Of a stretch of DNA of 64,000 nt, positions 52,401 through 61,839 are shown in pieces. The position numbers and the translations under genes are program-made. Below the pieces are notes generated by a model. The model saw only the letters and a list, made by a program, of their open reading frames with translations, was not told the origin of the DNA and made no database searches. Each line of letters starts with the position of its first letter. The stretch's first letter is position 1. The DNA comes from JADKFD01 sp050250665 (GTDB taxonomy: Bacteria; Pseudomonadota; Gammaproteobacteria; Xanthomonadales; SZUA-5), in NCBI GenBank assembly GCA_050250665.1, contig JBFWOF010000002.1:89085-153084 (forward strand), given 5' to 3'.

Positions 52401-55400
52401 CTCCTTCACCGTGCAGTATTTCCCTTTCATTGGCCGCGGCGGCGTCTATTTTGGCTATCTCAACGGGGCCACCTCCTCCCGTGTTCCGAAAGTCACCGAC
52501 GGCACCTTCAATCCGGTGATCGAGTTGGGCGTAGGCCTCGCAGTCGGCATCGGCAAGGAAATCATCATGGGGCCGCTGTCTGGCGGCGCCTACGTGCAGA
52601 TCGAAGTGGTGTTCCTGGGCGTGTTCGGCTGGTTCAATCCCAGCGACCATGCCCGCAAAGCGACGGCCTTCTTCTCCTGCAATGCGACTGCGGCAATCGT
52701 CGGCAAGATCTATGGCACGGTCGATTTCAAGATCATCAAGGTTTCGGTGTCGATTCTGTTGGAGGCAGAGGCCAGCGTTGCCTTCGAGGTCTACAAGGCC
52801 ACCCAGTTCCGCATTGCCGCGCGCGTCACTGCCGAAGCCGAAATCAAGATCCTGTTCATCAAGATCTCCTTCAGCTTCTCGGTTGGTGTGTCACTCGAGT
52901 TCACTGCCGGCAGCGATTCGACACCGCCGTGGACATTGGCAGCGCCCAGCGGCGGCACCCGCACGCGACTGCCGGCCATGCGTCGCTCACTGGAACGCCG
53001 ACTGCATTCGCAGCAGGCCTTCCAGCTCCAGCAGCTACGCCTGCGCAACCTCAAGCGGGCGGCCGGCGAGTACTGGCTGAACTTCGATCCCAAGGCGCCG
53101 ATCTTCGCCAGCAAGAAGACTCTGGCCCTGCATTTGCTGCCGGCCTTTTCGATCACCGACCTGCCGATCGCCTGGAGTGGCACGGCACCCACCAATGCAT
53201 CGCCGCAATGGCGTATCGCACTGCTGCTCAGCGCCGAAACGGGCATTGCTCCGGCGGCAGTCACGCCGGCCGAACGGGCGCTGCGCAGCGGCAGCCTGGC
53301 GGCCGCCGATGCCAGCGAGCAACCGGCGCATCTGGTCATCGAGGCCTTCCTGCGGTGGGCACTGTATGCCGTGACCAAAGCCGATCCCACCTCCACGCCG
53401 GGGCTGGTCACCGCGCTGCAGCTGCAGCAATTGGCGGATCAACTGGATTTGTCTGAAGCCGCCGATCGATCTTTCGCGCTCGACAATCTCGGTCAGTTCT
53501 TTGGCAACAGCCTGATCTGGCAATTGGCCGGCGAACCGGAGGGATCGCCAGCTCTGCTCGATGCCCTGCTGCTGCCGCTACCACCGCAACTGACCCTGTC
53601 GTGGACGCAGCAGGTCGAGCCGCGCGTGCTGTCGAAATGGAACCCGGTCGGCGCCCAATACATCGCCGACATCGCCGCCTACCAGCAACGCTTCCAACCG
53701 GTGTCATCCACCACGGGCGACGCTTTGCTGGCTGAGGTCGATGAGCAGCGCGAAGCTTTCCCGGCGTACGTATTCCGGGATTGGTGTCTGATGTTGACCA
53801 AGACCGCGGTCAAAGCCGCCCGCGATTCACTCGATCGCGCCACGGTCACGCTGAGCGCGCCGGCTTCGCTGAACGAGGTCGCGGCCCGCTTCCCGACCAC
53901 CCAGGTACATTACCGGGTGCAAGGCAATGACTCCTTGCCGATGGTCGCGCTGGCACTGGGGGCGACGGTGGACGAGTTGCTGGTATTCAATCCGAAGCTG
54001 GCCGAGCAACTGGCCGACGCCGCGCCGGGATCTGATCTGCAAGTGTCCCTGGGCGTGGCAGCGGCGCTGATCGCGCACGACAATCCGGACGTCAAGCTGA
54101 GTGCGGGCAAATTCGCACTGGGTACGGTTCGCGCCAATGTGCGCCAAAACCAGGGTTTTGCGAGCCTCGCCAAGCTCTTCGGACTGACCGATGCGGCAGC
54201 GCTGGCGACGGACGACGTCCTGGCAGACGTGAAGCTGCTACGAGGCGGCAGCCGAGTGACTGCAGCGCCGACGCCCTACACTTTTGCCGTGGATCTGGCG
54301 CCCGGACTCGGCGCCGCCGTGTTCTACGCGCGCTGGTATGAAACCCTGCTCAATGGTGATGATGAGCCTCTGCCGCAGGCCGATTGGTACGCGCAGACAC
54401 TGGCCTTGTGGAATGCGAGCACGCTGACGGGATTGTCGCCCGCGGGCACCATCGCGCCCGGCACGCCGCTCAAGGTACCGAGCGCCTATCTGACGGACAC
54501 CACCGCACCGGCGGGGCCCAACTACACCAGCCTGGCCGGTGATACGCCCTTGCGCATCGGCCGCATGCTGGCACTGGCCCAGCTCTTCCCCAGCGGAAAT
54601 GCTATCGACGCGCCGGCCGGCTGGAACAGCTTCCGCGATTCGGTGACACAAAGCGGTCGCGTGATCCAGCTGCCCGGCAGCGCCATCTCCGTGGCCGCAG
54701 GGGAAACCGTCAACACTCTGGGCCTGCGCACGCTGCTGCACACCGAGGGCACCGGGATCAACGCCGCCGCGCTGCTCAACTGGCTGGGCGATTCGCCGGT
54801 ATTGGCGCCACTGGGAAGCATCAAGATCCTGCATGCTGAAGTCGACACCAGCGTCTACACCAGCTTTGCCTCCATCAGTTCGGCGCTGGGCCCGAGCCTG
54901 AGTGCGATCGGCGCAGCACTCGCCGACGTGCCGGCACTGCTGCCCGCCAGCGACCAGTCACCGCTGGTGCTGACCATCGCTGCGGTACCGGTGCAGACCA
55001 TCGAAACCGTGGTCACCGACACCCTGGCGGGCTCCGGTGTGGCCGATATCGCCGGTCAACTGTCGCGACAAACGCTGTCGGGCCTGCGCCTGCCGGCGCC
55101 CGTCGAAAAGGACCAGATCATTCGCGCTGCCGGGGCGATGACTGCCTTCGGCGATCTTTGCGGGATGCAGATCCCCGGCCCGCCGCCGGGCGACAGTACC
55201 GAGCCGACCTCGGGCATTTCGATCACGGTGGAACGCACCGGCCAGGTGCCGTGGATCGAGTTCGCCAGCGCCGCGACTATCGCTGGCGGCGACAGCATCA
55301 GCGAGCTGCAACAGCGCTACCCGCAGGCACCAGCGCTGAACCGGGCGTGGTCGCTACGCGCCGCTACCGATGCACCGCCGTCGTCCGGTGCGATCCTGCG

Positions 55401-58400
55401 CACTGCGCTGATCGATGCACTCAGCTTCAGCTACACCGCAGCCGACTTGAAGAAGCGCTATCCGGCCCACAGCATGCTGCTGTCACCGACGCTGGCGCCG
55501 CAGGCGCTACCCTTGTCGACCCTGGCACCACAGCGATTCGACCTGGAACACGAAGTGCTGCTGCAGACAGCGACCCCGCTGGCGCTTCCCGGTTCGCAAA
55601 GCGCACTGACTGGACAGCCTCAGCTTTATCCCTTCCCCGAGTCCCTGCGCACCTTGGCGCATGCTGGTGGCGAGGGGCTTTACGAAATCGTGCTCAGCGC
55701 GCCGGGTGACTCCGCCAACGGCAAGCCCAGCGTGCTCGCGGACGCCACCTTTGTGGCGGCCGTTCGAGTCCGCATACAGCGCGCTGGGGAGCAGATCTAC
55801 ACCTTGGTCGGCAGCGATGCCGACGGTCGCCAGGTGTTGCTGGATCTGATCGCTAGTCTGGGCAGCGGTGCCGCCGCCTACCTGGCGATTGCACCGGATC
55901 CGGCGGCGGCCGACCCAAGCGGTCTGAGCGTGCTCGATCTGAAATCGCGCAGTGATGCCTTCCTGATCAAGACCAATCAATCGACCGCCAGCGTGCCCGA
56001 CAATGTCGAGCGCACGGCGCGCCAGCTGGCCCGCATGGACACATCTACGACGGCGCTGGATATGGCGGATCTGTCCAAAGTGGCGGATTTCGCGCAGCTC
56101 TTGTTCGAGGGCAGCGTGGTCGGCGGCACTGGCTATTTCCTGTCGCTGACCCAGCGCGACGGCGGTGGTATCGCCCCCGGCGCCTTCGACAGCGAGGGCC
56201 GCGGCGAACTGTGGTTCGTGGTCCTGTCCGCTGCCGCCCAGCGATCGGCGCCTGCTGGTCGTGTGCTTGAAAGCTTCGTCAATGCTGCCCTGCTGCCGCC
56301 GGGCACGGATCCTTCTGCGCATACCCTCAGCGTGATCTCCTGCGACGATGCGCTCGGCAACCATGTCGCCACGGTGGCTCCAGGCCTTGCCGGTTTCCGC
56401 CTGCAATTGCCCAATCCGCGTGAGCAAGCGAGTCAGGATCCCGCCGCGCCCAGCGACATCCACCAGCTGTTTGGTCTGGTTGACTACCAGCTTGGCAAAC
56501 CCAGCCAGACCTACCATGCCGATCTCCCTGGACTGGCGGTCTATCCGCGTAATCCGGAAGCCAGTGAATGGCAAACGCAGCGCGCCTCGATGCGCCGTCG
56601 TGCCCGGTTACAGGAAGAGCCGGCCGAACTCACGGCGCCGGACTGGAGCTATTCGATCGTATTGCCGCTGTACCGCTTCGGGCCACCCTCATTGGCGCCC
56701 ACCCTGCCGGGGCTGCCCGACACTGACCTGGATCCCTATCGCGGTCTCAATGACAGCGGAACCCGACCGAGCGCCGAGTTTGCGATCGGCGTGCGCGATA
56801 TCGTCGGCAATGTCGCGGCCGCCGCCGATGCCAGCATCGTGCCGGTGGAAACCGGCTACACCGATCCGCTGCTGGGCCCGGAGAGCTGGCCGGCGACCCG
56901 GCTCAGCTATACCGTCACCGGCACCTCGCCACAGGGCCTGCTGACGCTGCGCATCGAGCCACTGCCGGCCAACGCCTGGCCGGCGCTGGGTGAAGCTCCG
57001 ACCAACGCGCGGAAGCGCGCGGCCGATCGGGCCCAGCGCTACGCCACTGCGTGGTTCCAGTGGAGCCAGCCCGAACTCAAGGTCTGGTGCGGCAGCAGTC
57101 TGTTCGGTACCGCCGGTGAGCGGGCGTGGAGCACTGGACCAGCCACCCTCTGGTCTTTTGTAAGCGCGCAATATCTGAATGCCAGCGCCCTGGCCAGTCT
57201 GCAGCCAGTACTGCCAGCACTGAGCACAGCGCAGTCGCTGACGGCGCTGAGCCAGCAGTTCGGTTTTTCGCTGGCGCAGCTGGCTACCGCCAACGAGAGC
57301 ACTACGGCGCATGGCGTGCTGATGTCTCAGCCGCTGCTGATGCCCGCCTATGTGCAGATGCAGGAGGGAATGACGGCAAAGCAACTCGCCGCCCAGGCTC
57401 CCAATGGCGTGCCCGCCATTGATGCCGAAACCCTGCTGAAGTTGCCCGCCAATGCCAGCCGCCTGCCCTTGCGGGCGGGCACGGTGCTGGCCATACCGCA
57501 GCGCTCATTGCCGGTCCTTGATCCGGTACCGAAGCTCGACGAACTCGCTGCCACTCTCAACACCAGCGCACGCCAGCTCGGCATCGACAATTCGGATCGG
57601 GAGATCCTCCGCGACGGCTTCAGCTTCGTCATCGACGGCGTCGAGCTCGCCGTGGGCCCGGAGACCCCGACATTGAGCAAGGTCCGCCTCGCCTACCAGA
57701 TGCTCGGCGTGCAGATTGACGAAGGCCAGCTCGCCGACGCCGCGCGCGATTACATCGATTTGCTGAAGCCCGGCGCTGACGTGATCTCGCTCCACTACCA
57801 GGTGCCGCCGCCCAGCCAGGAGCGGCCTTTCGAGACCCTGGCCCAGAACCACAGCAATGCCAGCATCGATCAGCTGGCCGCACTGAATGGCGAGACCGTC
57901 AATCTTTTCGATGCCGGCGCCATGGTCTATGTCCGCGACTACATCGACAGACAGGCTGTTGCCGAAGACGACGAGGCCACGCTGGCCGAATGGACCGCCA
58001 GATTTGGCACCAGCCCGACCCAGCTGTTCCAACGCATGGCAGAAATCGGGACCGATCTCCCCGCCGGTTCCGGATTGAGCGTGCCCGGCTTGCTCGACTG
58101 GGGTCCGCTGCCGCAGATCGCCGCGGTCGTTCCAGCCGCGACCAGGCCGGTCGAACTGGCCAGCCGCTTCGACTACGCCGCAGATCCGGCACTGGCGTTG
58201 CGCCAGTTCGTGACCGATCAGGCCCAGATGCCGCAGTTACTCAATATCGGCGTCGGCATCAGCGTCGGAGGCGCATCGACGCAAACTCTGGCTGACGATA
58301 CTCTGGCGCGGGTGCTGCAGCGTCTGCAGCAACAGCAAACCGGCATCACGCTGGCACAACTGGCCGAAGCCATCGGCGCCGACAACACCTTGCTGCGCGA

Positions 58401-61143
58401 AGGCGCCTTGCTGTCGGTCCCACCGGCGCGCCTCTCCGCCATTACCAGCAACGCCGAGCTGAGCCGCCGCTACGCGCTGCCCGCCGAGGCCATCGCCGCA
58501 GCCAATATCGGCCTGCGCGGCGCCCTGCAGGCCAAGGTTCCGTTGCACTCGCCGGGCCCAGATCCGATCACCGTAGACACCGTGGTCGACGACTCCTGGA
58601 ATGCCGTGCTGAGTCGTTTTGCCGATCGTAATGTAGTCCTCGACCTGGCTGCGTTGATCGCTGCAAACCCCAACGCCCCGGCCTATCGCGCCGATGCGCG
58701 ACTGCTGCTGCCGACGGCCGCGGTGGTGCTTGCCCAAGCGTTGGCTCCGGCCAGCTACGCCGAGCCAGTGTTTGCTCTGGATGTGACGCTGCGCGGCGCG
58801 CGTCCGGTCGCGCTTATTCATCCTGATTTCGCCGGCAGTTCTGTCGCAACGGCGAGCGCCGAGTTCCAGCCGTTGGGTGGCGAGACCGAGGTCGATGCCC
58901 GCGAAGCTCTGGCGGGCGCTCTGCGCGCCGCCTTGCCCGATTTGCGCCTGGCCAGTGGCCGCGTACCTGATCAAGGTTCCGATCTGTGGCTGATCGATTT
59001 CGGCGCCGGCGGTATCACCAGTGCCAGCCTGCGACCGGCCACTCCCGGGCCCGACGGGGCCCAGTGGCCATGCTTCTATGCCTTGCGCCCGCTTTATCCG
59101 ACGCTAATCTCGCGCAGCGTGGCCCTACCCGAGGTGCAGTCCGACGGCTCATTGAAGGACAGCAGTGATGTCAGCGATTTCGTCGGCATCGACGTCGAGA
59201 CTTGGGCGCGCCGATACCTGTCGGACGTCGATCGCGTGCTCAGTGCTGAGCAGTCAGTGGCGCTCTACCGCGACTCGAAAGCCCGCATCGCGCTGGGCCG
59301 AATCCTCACTGCCAAAAGGCGGCTTGCCGAGGGCACCGACGAAAACGGCCAGGTACGACCGGGTCTAGGCATCGCCGCCGGCCTGGCGCCGGTGTTAGTG
59401 CTGCAAACCGGCGCGACCAGCGAAGCCCGTCAAGCCGCTGCCACGGCTCTGGGACAATCCCTGGGCATCAGCTTGTCCGGCGCCTACGCCAGTGCCGGAC
59501 TGGTGCAATACGCTACCACCGCAGACAGCGCATGGACTCGCAATCCGCAGTTGCCGGGTGCACGGCTGTACGGCGACGGCCTGGCCGACAAGGCCAGCCC
59601 AGTGGCCTACACACTGAGCAACGCCCGTATTGATCTGGCCAGCCGTTCCGGCCATGCCCAATTCGTGCTGGGCGTGGATCGGATATCCGAACACCGTGCC
59701 ATCGCTTTCAAGCCGAGCTTCGTGCCCACGCATCTGGAGTGGAATATCCGGCCTCTGTCGCTGCCAGGTGGCGCCGGCTATGAGTCGTCAAACTGGCTGA
59801 CGCTGATTCCCGCCTTCACCGTCTCGCCCAGAATCCTGCCGGACTCGATACACATTGACCTCGGCTGCAGCGAAGCCCCGATTCCACTGCGCGCTTTCCC
59901 GGCGCTGCCCTCGGTGCAGGGCCAAAGTGCCGGCCCCAGCTATCGGCAGCCGACCCAGCAGCAGATTGGCCTGTGGACCTACAGTTTCAGCTACCGTCAC
60001 GAACACGCCGCCCAGGACGAACTGATCGTGGCGCTGCGCTTCAATCAGTCGCTCGGCAGCGCACAGCGCCTGGCGGCGCAGGCGCCCGATGTCGCCACCG
60101 CACTGGCGCGTTACGTCAGCGTCGCCGACTCCCTGTTCGCGCTGATTGGCGGACTCGGCGGTGGCCGCAATGCCGTGGCTGCCGAAGCGGCATGGAGCCT
60201 GTCGCAACTGATCGCGGACGTCGCGTCTGCCTGGAGCACGCATTTCCAGCAACGTCCGCTCAAGGCAGCGCTGGGTGTGGAATCCGAGTCGGTCTACTGG
60301 CTTGACGTGCAGCTCGAATACAGCCCGGATGGCAAGAGCATCACGTCTATCCTGCTCACACGGCTACCTGACCCCGAGCAGCCGTCTGGCTCGCCAGCCA
60401 CGCCTGCGGGCCCGGACGGTCGCTGGCCGGATCTGATCTACCAGAGCCCGGACGGCGACAGTCAGGTGCTGGTGGGTGAGGATATCCGGCCCGAGAATCT
60501 CAGCCGTCGCTACGGCTTCCAGGGCGGTCAGCCGCCCAGCGCCCAGTGGGCGCAGATTGCACTCGGCTACGCCGATCTGAATGTGGCGCAATGGCAGAAC
60601 GCCATCGGCAGTGTGGCGGTCGTGCGCAATCGCTCCCTGATCACCGGCGAGGCCACCGAACAGGACTTCATCTACGCCAGCGCCCGAGTACAGGCTCCGG
60701 CAGCGATAACCCCACTGCTGCATTTCGGCGCCAACATGGACATCAGCGCACCAGGGACACCTGTCGAGGCATTGGTGACCGCCATGGCCTCGGTATTCGG
60801 CAATCAATCGCCCGATGGACTGCCGCTGTCGATCGGCATCGGCTATGGCTATGAACTGGCCGCCGGCAACTCACCAACTACCGGACTGATCACCGTTCTC
60901 CCGGTGCATCTGATGCCACGCCGCGAATGGACTGCGGCACTGGGCAAGACGCTCGATGAAGCCATCGCGACATGGCTGAAAATCAACCAGCCTGCGCACA
61001 GCAAGGGCTTCCTGAGCTTCAGCCTGACGGTGTATTCCACCCTGCAGACCACCTCGGCGCCGCTGCTGGCCATCGACAGTCTGGTGTATCGACTCGCCGA
61101 CGGAGCCGAGGCGAGCGCAAGTGAGGAGTGCGCCGGAGACTGA
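49432..61143 (+). CDS. Giant 3903-residue protein with beta-rich N-terminal half and LysM-like modules, gene 4 of the operon
   Basis: A single uninterrupted frame from ATG 49432 (GGAG nine bases upstream) to TGA 61143. There is no signal peptide. Residues 1 to about 1160 are beta-rich; 900-1160 carry long alternating strands (YGLSIALRGGKAG, FTVDFGYPWKRDF, FIKISFSFSVGVSLEF) that remind me of DUF6603-type bacterial/fungal giants, to be checked. Residues about 1180-1480 are helical and charged. From about 1487 to 3100 there are many LysM-like units (SLPMVALALGATVDELLVFNP, SLTALSQQFGFSLAQLATAN, ETLAQNHSNASIDQLAALNG, AELSRRYALPAEAIAAANIG). The rest is unknown beta-rich sequence. I infer a large scaffold or surface-binding protein; no enzyme motif was found. 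Confidence 0.85.
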   Translation: MPSSPIYDALKSHLTDGKIDLWLAAQDPVLAGLKIALEKFGIRATFLLSPAAISAPGAPIQVLGVGSYLSPANRAMGVTATLKVDESDHFLLKLAFGGQRTPLTDLFGQQFPDYQTLEDGIKVVDAPSFLLALGVRMLELDGDSDLAPELHTTGLLDAEGILANYQKYLSTWPLNLSGKLALARSTEDVVALDWTAIDPRIRIPFGSNQQLDKVGFSLRSVRDLDLATNGVAALSVLELVGSLAFSKDDPVQLRVPLASSDDTWRLIADLNSTQGNIGSGLTALSGLIGLKPDQLAQPIEFLALDRFYLAQVEVAIQPPEGLLPSAGFENDDASAPLGMRWLGIKIRSDHCWNPPIPFVTVNDVGATWQVSWPDPSAESVWSGSVFGGISLGDANEVNPATGDKTKFTVDVTASLPQFVVAGRLRKAVTLPIGSALTHFFGGEQGRVPTSFPDTPDGLSLTAFSFLADPNTRTFRAQAALSMDWELSPFQSLTFRLVGMSFFVDVSQSSVSGGIAASVQLDNEPAPNGYFPTLTVGAQITRSEGSTQWTFEGGLLPGAPLSLTKMALKLLDVDPRSWSDFPDFSIDTLNFLIKSGTRDPESGKWLGGEYSGDASASVRWAPQILGTTVRISVSVGAKVTKPGKTLELPDPKASGTVTGSFALNQLAMSLAFDFGVPNPTWRFRIQFGQPWVELTTYTTTDQPPHRILTAQLGGVTLGSILEYLVNLAAPTLGYRLDSPWDALNRIDLSRFLLLLDLEASTVELKITLPIDLGVVQIKALGIKYTRGAGLSGVELTLDAQIFGEPKQLGWDVIKDPPPAIPGKGGAAIDLYYLALGQRVRPSDDSPVTVRAYLEALEKAMQPLPPGGNSPPPIGNGVEFAADSEWLIGLDIDLAQTFRLGLLFNDPRLYGLSIALRGGKAGSFDGLDFQLLYKKISDNVGMFRIDLALPVAMRSFTIGPVGITLGVIALEIFTNGNFTVDFGYPWKRDFSRSFTVQYFPFIGRGGVYFGYLNGATSSRVPKVTDGTFNPVIELGVGLAVGIGKEIIMGPLSGGAYVQIEVVFLGVFGWFNPSDHARKATAFFSCNATAAIVGKIYGTVDFKIIKVSVSILLEAEASVAFEVYKATQFRIAARVTAEAEIKILFIKISFSFSVGVSLEFTAGSDSTPPWTLAAPSGGTRTRLPAMRRSLERRLHSQQAFQLQQLRLRNLKRAAGEYWLNFDPKAPIFASKKTLALHLLPAFSITDLPIAWSGTAPTNASPQWRIALLLSAETGIAPAAVTPAERALRSGSLAAADASEQPAHLVIEAFLRWALYAVTKADPTSTPGLVTALQLQQLADQLDLSEAADRSFALDNLGQFFGNSLIWQLAGEPEGSPALLDALLLPLPPQLTLSWTQQVEPRVLSKWNPVGAQYIADIAAYQQRFQPVSSTTGDALLAEVDEQREAFPAYVFRDWCLMLTKTAVKAARDSLDRATVTLSAPASLNEVAARFPTTQVHYRVQGNDSLPMVALALGATVDELLVFNPKLAEQLADAAPGSDLQVSLGVAAALIAHDNPDVKLSAGKFALGTVRANVRQNQGFASLAKLFGLTDAAALATDDVLADVKLLRGGSRVTAAPTPYTFAVDLAPGLGAAVFYARWYETLLNGDDEPLPQADWYAQTLALWNASTLTGLSPAGTIAPGTPLKVPSAYLTDTTAPAGPNYTSLAGDTPLRIGRMLALAQLFPSGNAIDAPAGWNSFRDSVTQSGRVIQLPGSAISVAAGETVNTLGLRTLLHTEGTGINAAALLNWLGDSPVLAPLGSIKILHAEVDTSVYTSFASISSALGPSLSAIGAALADVPALLPASDQSPLVLTIAAVPVQTIETVVTDTLAGSGVADIAGQLSRQTLSGLRLPAPVEKDQIIRAAGAMTAFGDLCGMQIPGPPPGDSTEPTSGISITVERTGQVPWIEFASAATIAGGDSISELQQRYPQAPALNRAWSLRAATDAPPSSGAILRTALIDALSFSYTAADLKKRYPAHSMLLSPTLAPQALPLSTLAPQRFDLEHEVLLQTATPLALPGSQSALTGQPQLYPFPESLRTLAHAGGEGLYEIVLSAPGDSANGKPSVLADATFVAAVRVRIQRAGEQIYTLVGSDADGRQVLLDLIASLGSGAAAYLAIAPDPAAADPSGLSVLDLKSRSDAFLIKTNQSTASVPDNVERTARQLARMDTSTTALDMADLSKVADFAQLLFEGSVVGGTGYFLSLTQRDGGGIAPGAFDSEGRGELWFVVLSAAAQRSAPAGRVLESFVNAALLPPGTDPSAHTLSVISCDDALGNHVATVAPGLAGFRLQLPNPREQASQDPAAPSDIHQLFGLVDYQLGKPSQTYHADLPGLAVYPRNPEASEWQTQRASMRRRARLQEEPAELTAPDWSYSIVLPLYRFGPPSLAPTLPGLPDTDLDPYRGLNDSGTRPSAEFAIGVRDIVGNVAAAADASIVPVETGYTDPLLGPESWPATRLSYTVTGTSPQGLLTLRIEPLPANAWPALGEAPTNARKRAADRAQRYATAWFQWSQPELKVWCGSSLFGTAGERAWSTGPATLWSFVSAQYLNASALASLQPVLPALSTAQSLTALSQQFGFSLAQLATANESTTAHGVLMSQPLLMPAYVQMQEGMTAKQLAAQAPNGVPAIDAETLLKLPANASRLPLRAGTVLAIPQRSLPVLDPVPKLDELAATLNTSARQLGIDNSDREILRDGFSFVIDGVELAVGPETPTLSKVRLAYQMLGVQIDEGQLADAARDYIDLLKPGADVISLHYQVPPPSQERPFETLAQNHSNASIDQLAALNGETVNLFDAGAMVYVRDYIDRQAVAEDDEATLAEWTARFGTSPTQLFQRMAEIGTDLPAGSGLSVPGLLDWGPLPQIAAVVPAATRPVELASRFDYAADPALALRQFVTDQAQMPQLLNIGVGISVGGASTQTLADDTLARVLQRLQQQQTGITLAQLAEAIGADNTLLREGALLSVPPARLSAITSNAELSRRYALPAEAIAAANIGLRGALQAKVPLHSPGPDPITVDTVVDDSWNAVLSRFADRNVVLDLAALIAANPNAPAYRADARLLLPTAAVVLAQALAPASYAEPVFALDVTLRGARPVALIHPDFAGSSVATASAEFQPLGGETEVDAREALAGALRAALPDLRLASGRVPDQGSDLWLIDFGAGGITSASLRPATPGPDGAQWPCFYALRPLYPTLISRSVALPEVQSDGSLKDSSDVSDFVGIDVETWARRYLSDVDRVLSAEQSVALYRDSKARIALGRILTAKRRLAEGTDENGQVRPGLGIAAGLAPVLVLQTGATSEARQAAATALGQSLGISLSGAYASAGLVQYATTADSAWTRNPQLPGARLYGDGLADKASPVAYTLSNARIDLASRSGHAQFVLGVDRISEHRAIAFKPSFVPTHLEWNIRPLSLPGGAGYESSNWLTLIPAFTVSPRILPDSIHIDLGCSEAPIPLRAFPALPSVQGQSAGPSYRQPTQQQIGLWTYSFSYRHEHAAQDELIVALRFNQSLGSAQRLAAQAPDVATALARYVSVADSLFALIGGLGGGRNAVAAEAAWSLSQLIADVASAWSTHFQQRPLKAALGVESESVYWLDVQLEYSPDGKSITSILLTRLPDPEQPSGSPATPAGPDGRWPDLIYQSPDGDSQVLVGEDIRPENLSRRYGFQGGQPPSAQWAQIALGYADLNVAQWQNAIGSVAVVRNRSLITGEATEQDFIYASARVQAPAAITPLLHFGANMDISAPGTPVEALVTAMASVFGNQSPDGLPLSIGIGYGYELAAGNSPTTGLITVLPVHLMPRREWTAALGKTLDEAIATWLKINQPAHSKGFLSFSLTVYSTLQTTSAPLLAIDSLVYRLADGAEASASEECAGD

Positions 61144-61550
61144 TCGACCCGCACTTCCATCGGGGCAGGCCGATGGGCGTCACGGTGGCCGCGAATCCCG
61201 GCGTCAGCACCAGTTGTGGCGGCAGCGGTGCGCCGATAGCGCTGGCAGGTGCGACGACCGTCACCCTGCCGGCCGGTCGAACGATCCCGGCCAATGGCAG
61301 CTGCACGCTGACTGTCACGGTCACGTCCGCAGTCACTGGCACCTACTTCAACACCCTGCTGGCCGGCAGCCTGGTCACCAGCGCCGGCGTCAATGCGGCA
61401 GCGGCCATCGCCACGCTGACCGTCATCGGGTCACTGCCGCCGCCAGTGCCGTTCATTCCCGTTCCCGCCATCGACGGCTTCGGGCTGCTACTGCTGGGCT
61501 CGGCGCTGATGCTGACCGGGCTGGCCCTGGTGCGACGCCAGTCGGCCTGA
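61128..61550 (+). pseudogene. C-terminal fragment of an IPTL-CTERM-like surface protein
   Basis: An open frame of 140 codons, but only from about 61173 (MGVTVAANPGVSTSCGG) does it look like real protein. It matches the end of large repeat-containing surface proteins (TVTLPAGRTIPANGSCTLTV, TSAVTGTYFNTLLAGSLVTS) followed by a Pro-rich spacer and a sorting tail PAIDGFGLLLLGSALMLTGLALVRRQ, which resembles the IPTL-CTERM (hydrophobic helix plus RR) signal. No signal peptide or upstream domains remain; the missing N-terminal part would have been where the giant operon now ends, with 16 bases of overlap. It may be unexpressed. Confidence 0.75.
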
Positions 61551-61839
61551 TCAGGTGTGCTGGAATCTGCTCCGTGCATCGCGGGCGGATTCCAGCTCCC
61601 TCAGCCGACGATCATGGCGGTCATGCCGGATCAGCGCTCGACACGCAGCCGCGAGGCCGCGGTTTCGGCTCCTTGCACACGAGGCTTGGTTCAATGGCGA
61701 TTCCCGTCGTTCTCTGGTCGCTGACGTAGTAGGCTCAAGCCTGCGGACGCCAGGTGTTTGACCTCACGCCCTCGAAAGGCGCGATGGCCAGGTTGCTCGC
61801 TCGAAGTCAGCAGCAGCGGTCAGGGAGTTCCAGCAGGCG
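61551..61839. other. Intergenic interval, nothing recognised
   Basis: About 289 bases between the surface-protein fragment and the alpha/beta hydrolase gene. No gene, repeat or clear promoter was seen. It includes GATTCCAGC-like short repeats but nothing convincing. Confidence 0.4.

Noticed and set aside
49432..61143. Giant gene as a nonribosomal peptide or polyketide synthase, or as an RTX/Tc toxin
   Set aside because: No adenylation, ketosynthase or carrier motifs, no GGxGxDxxx calcium repeats, and no RHS/YD repeats were seen on reading the translation.
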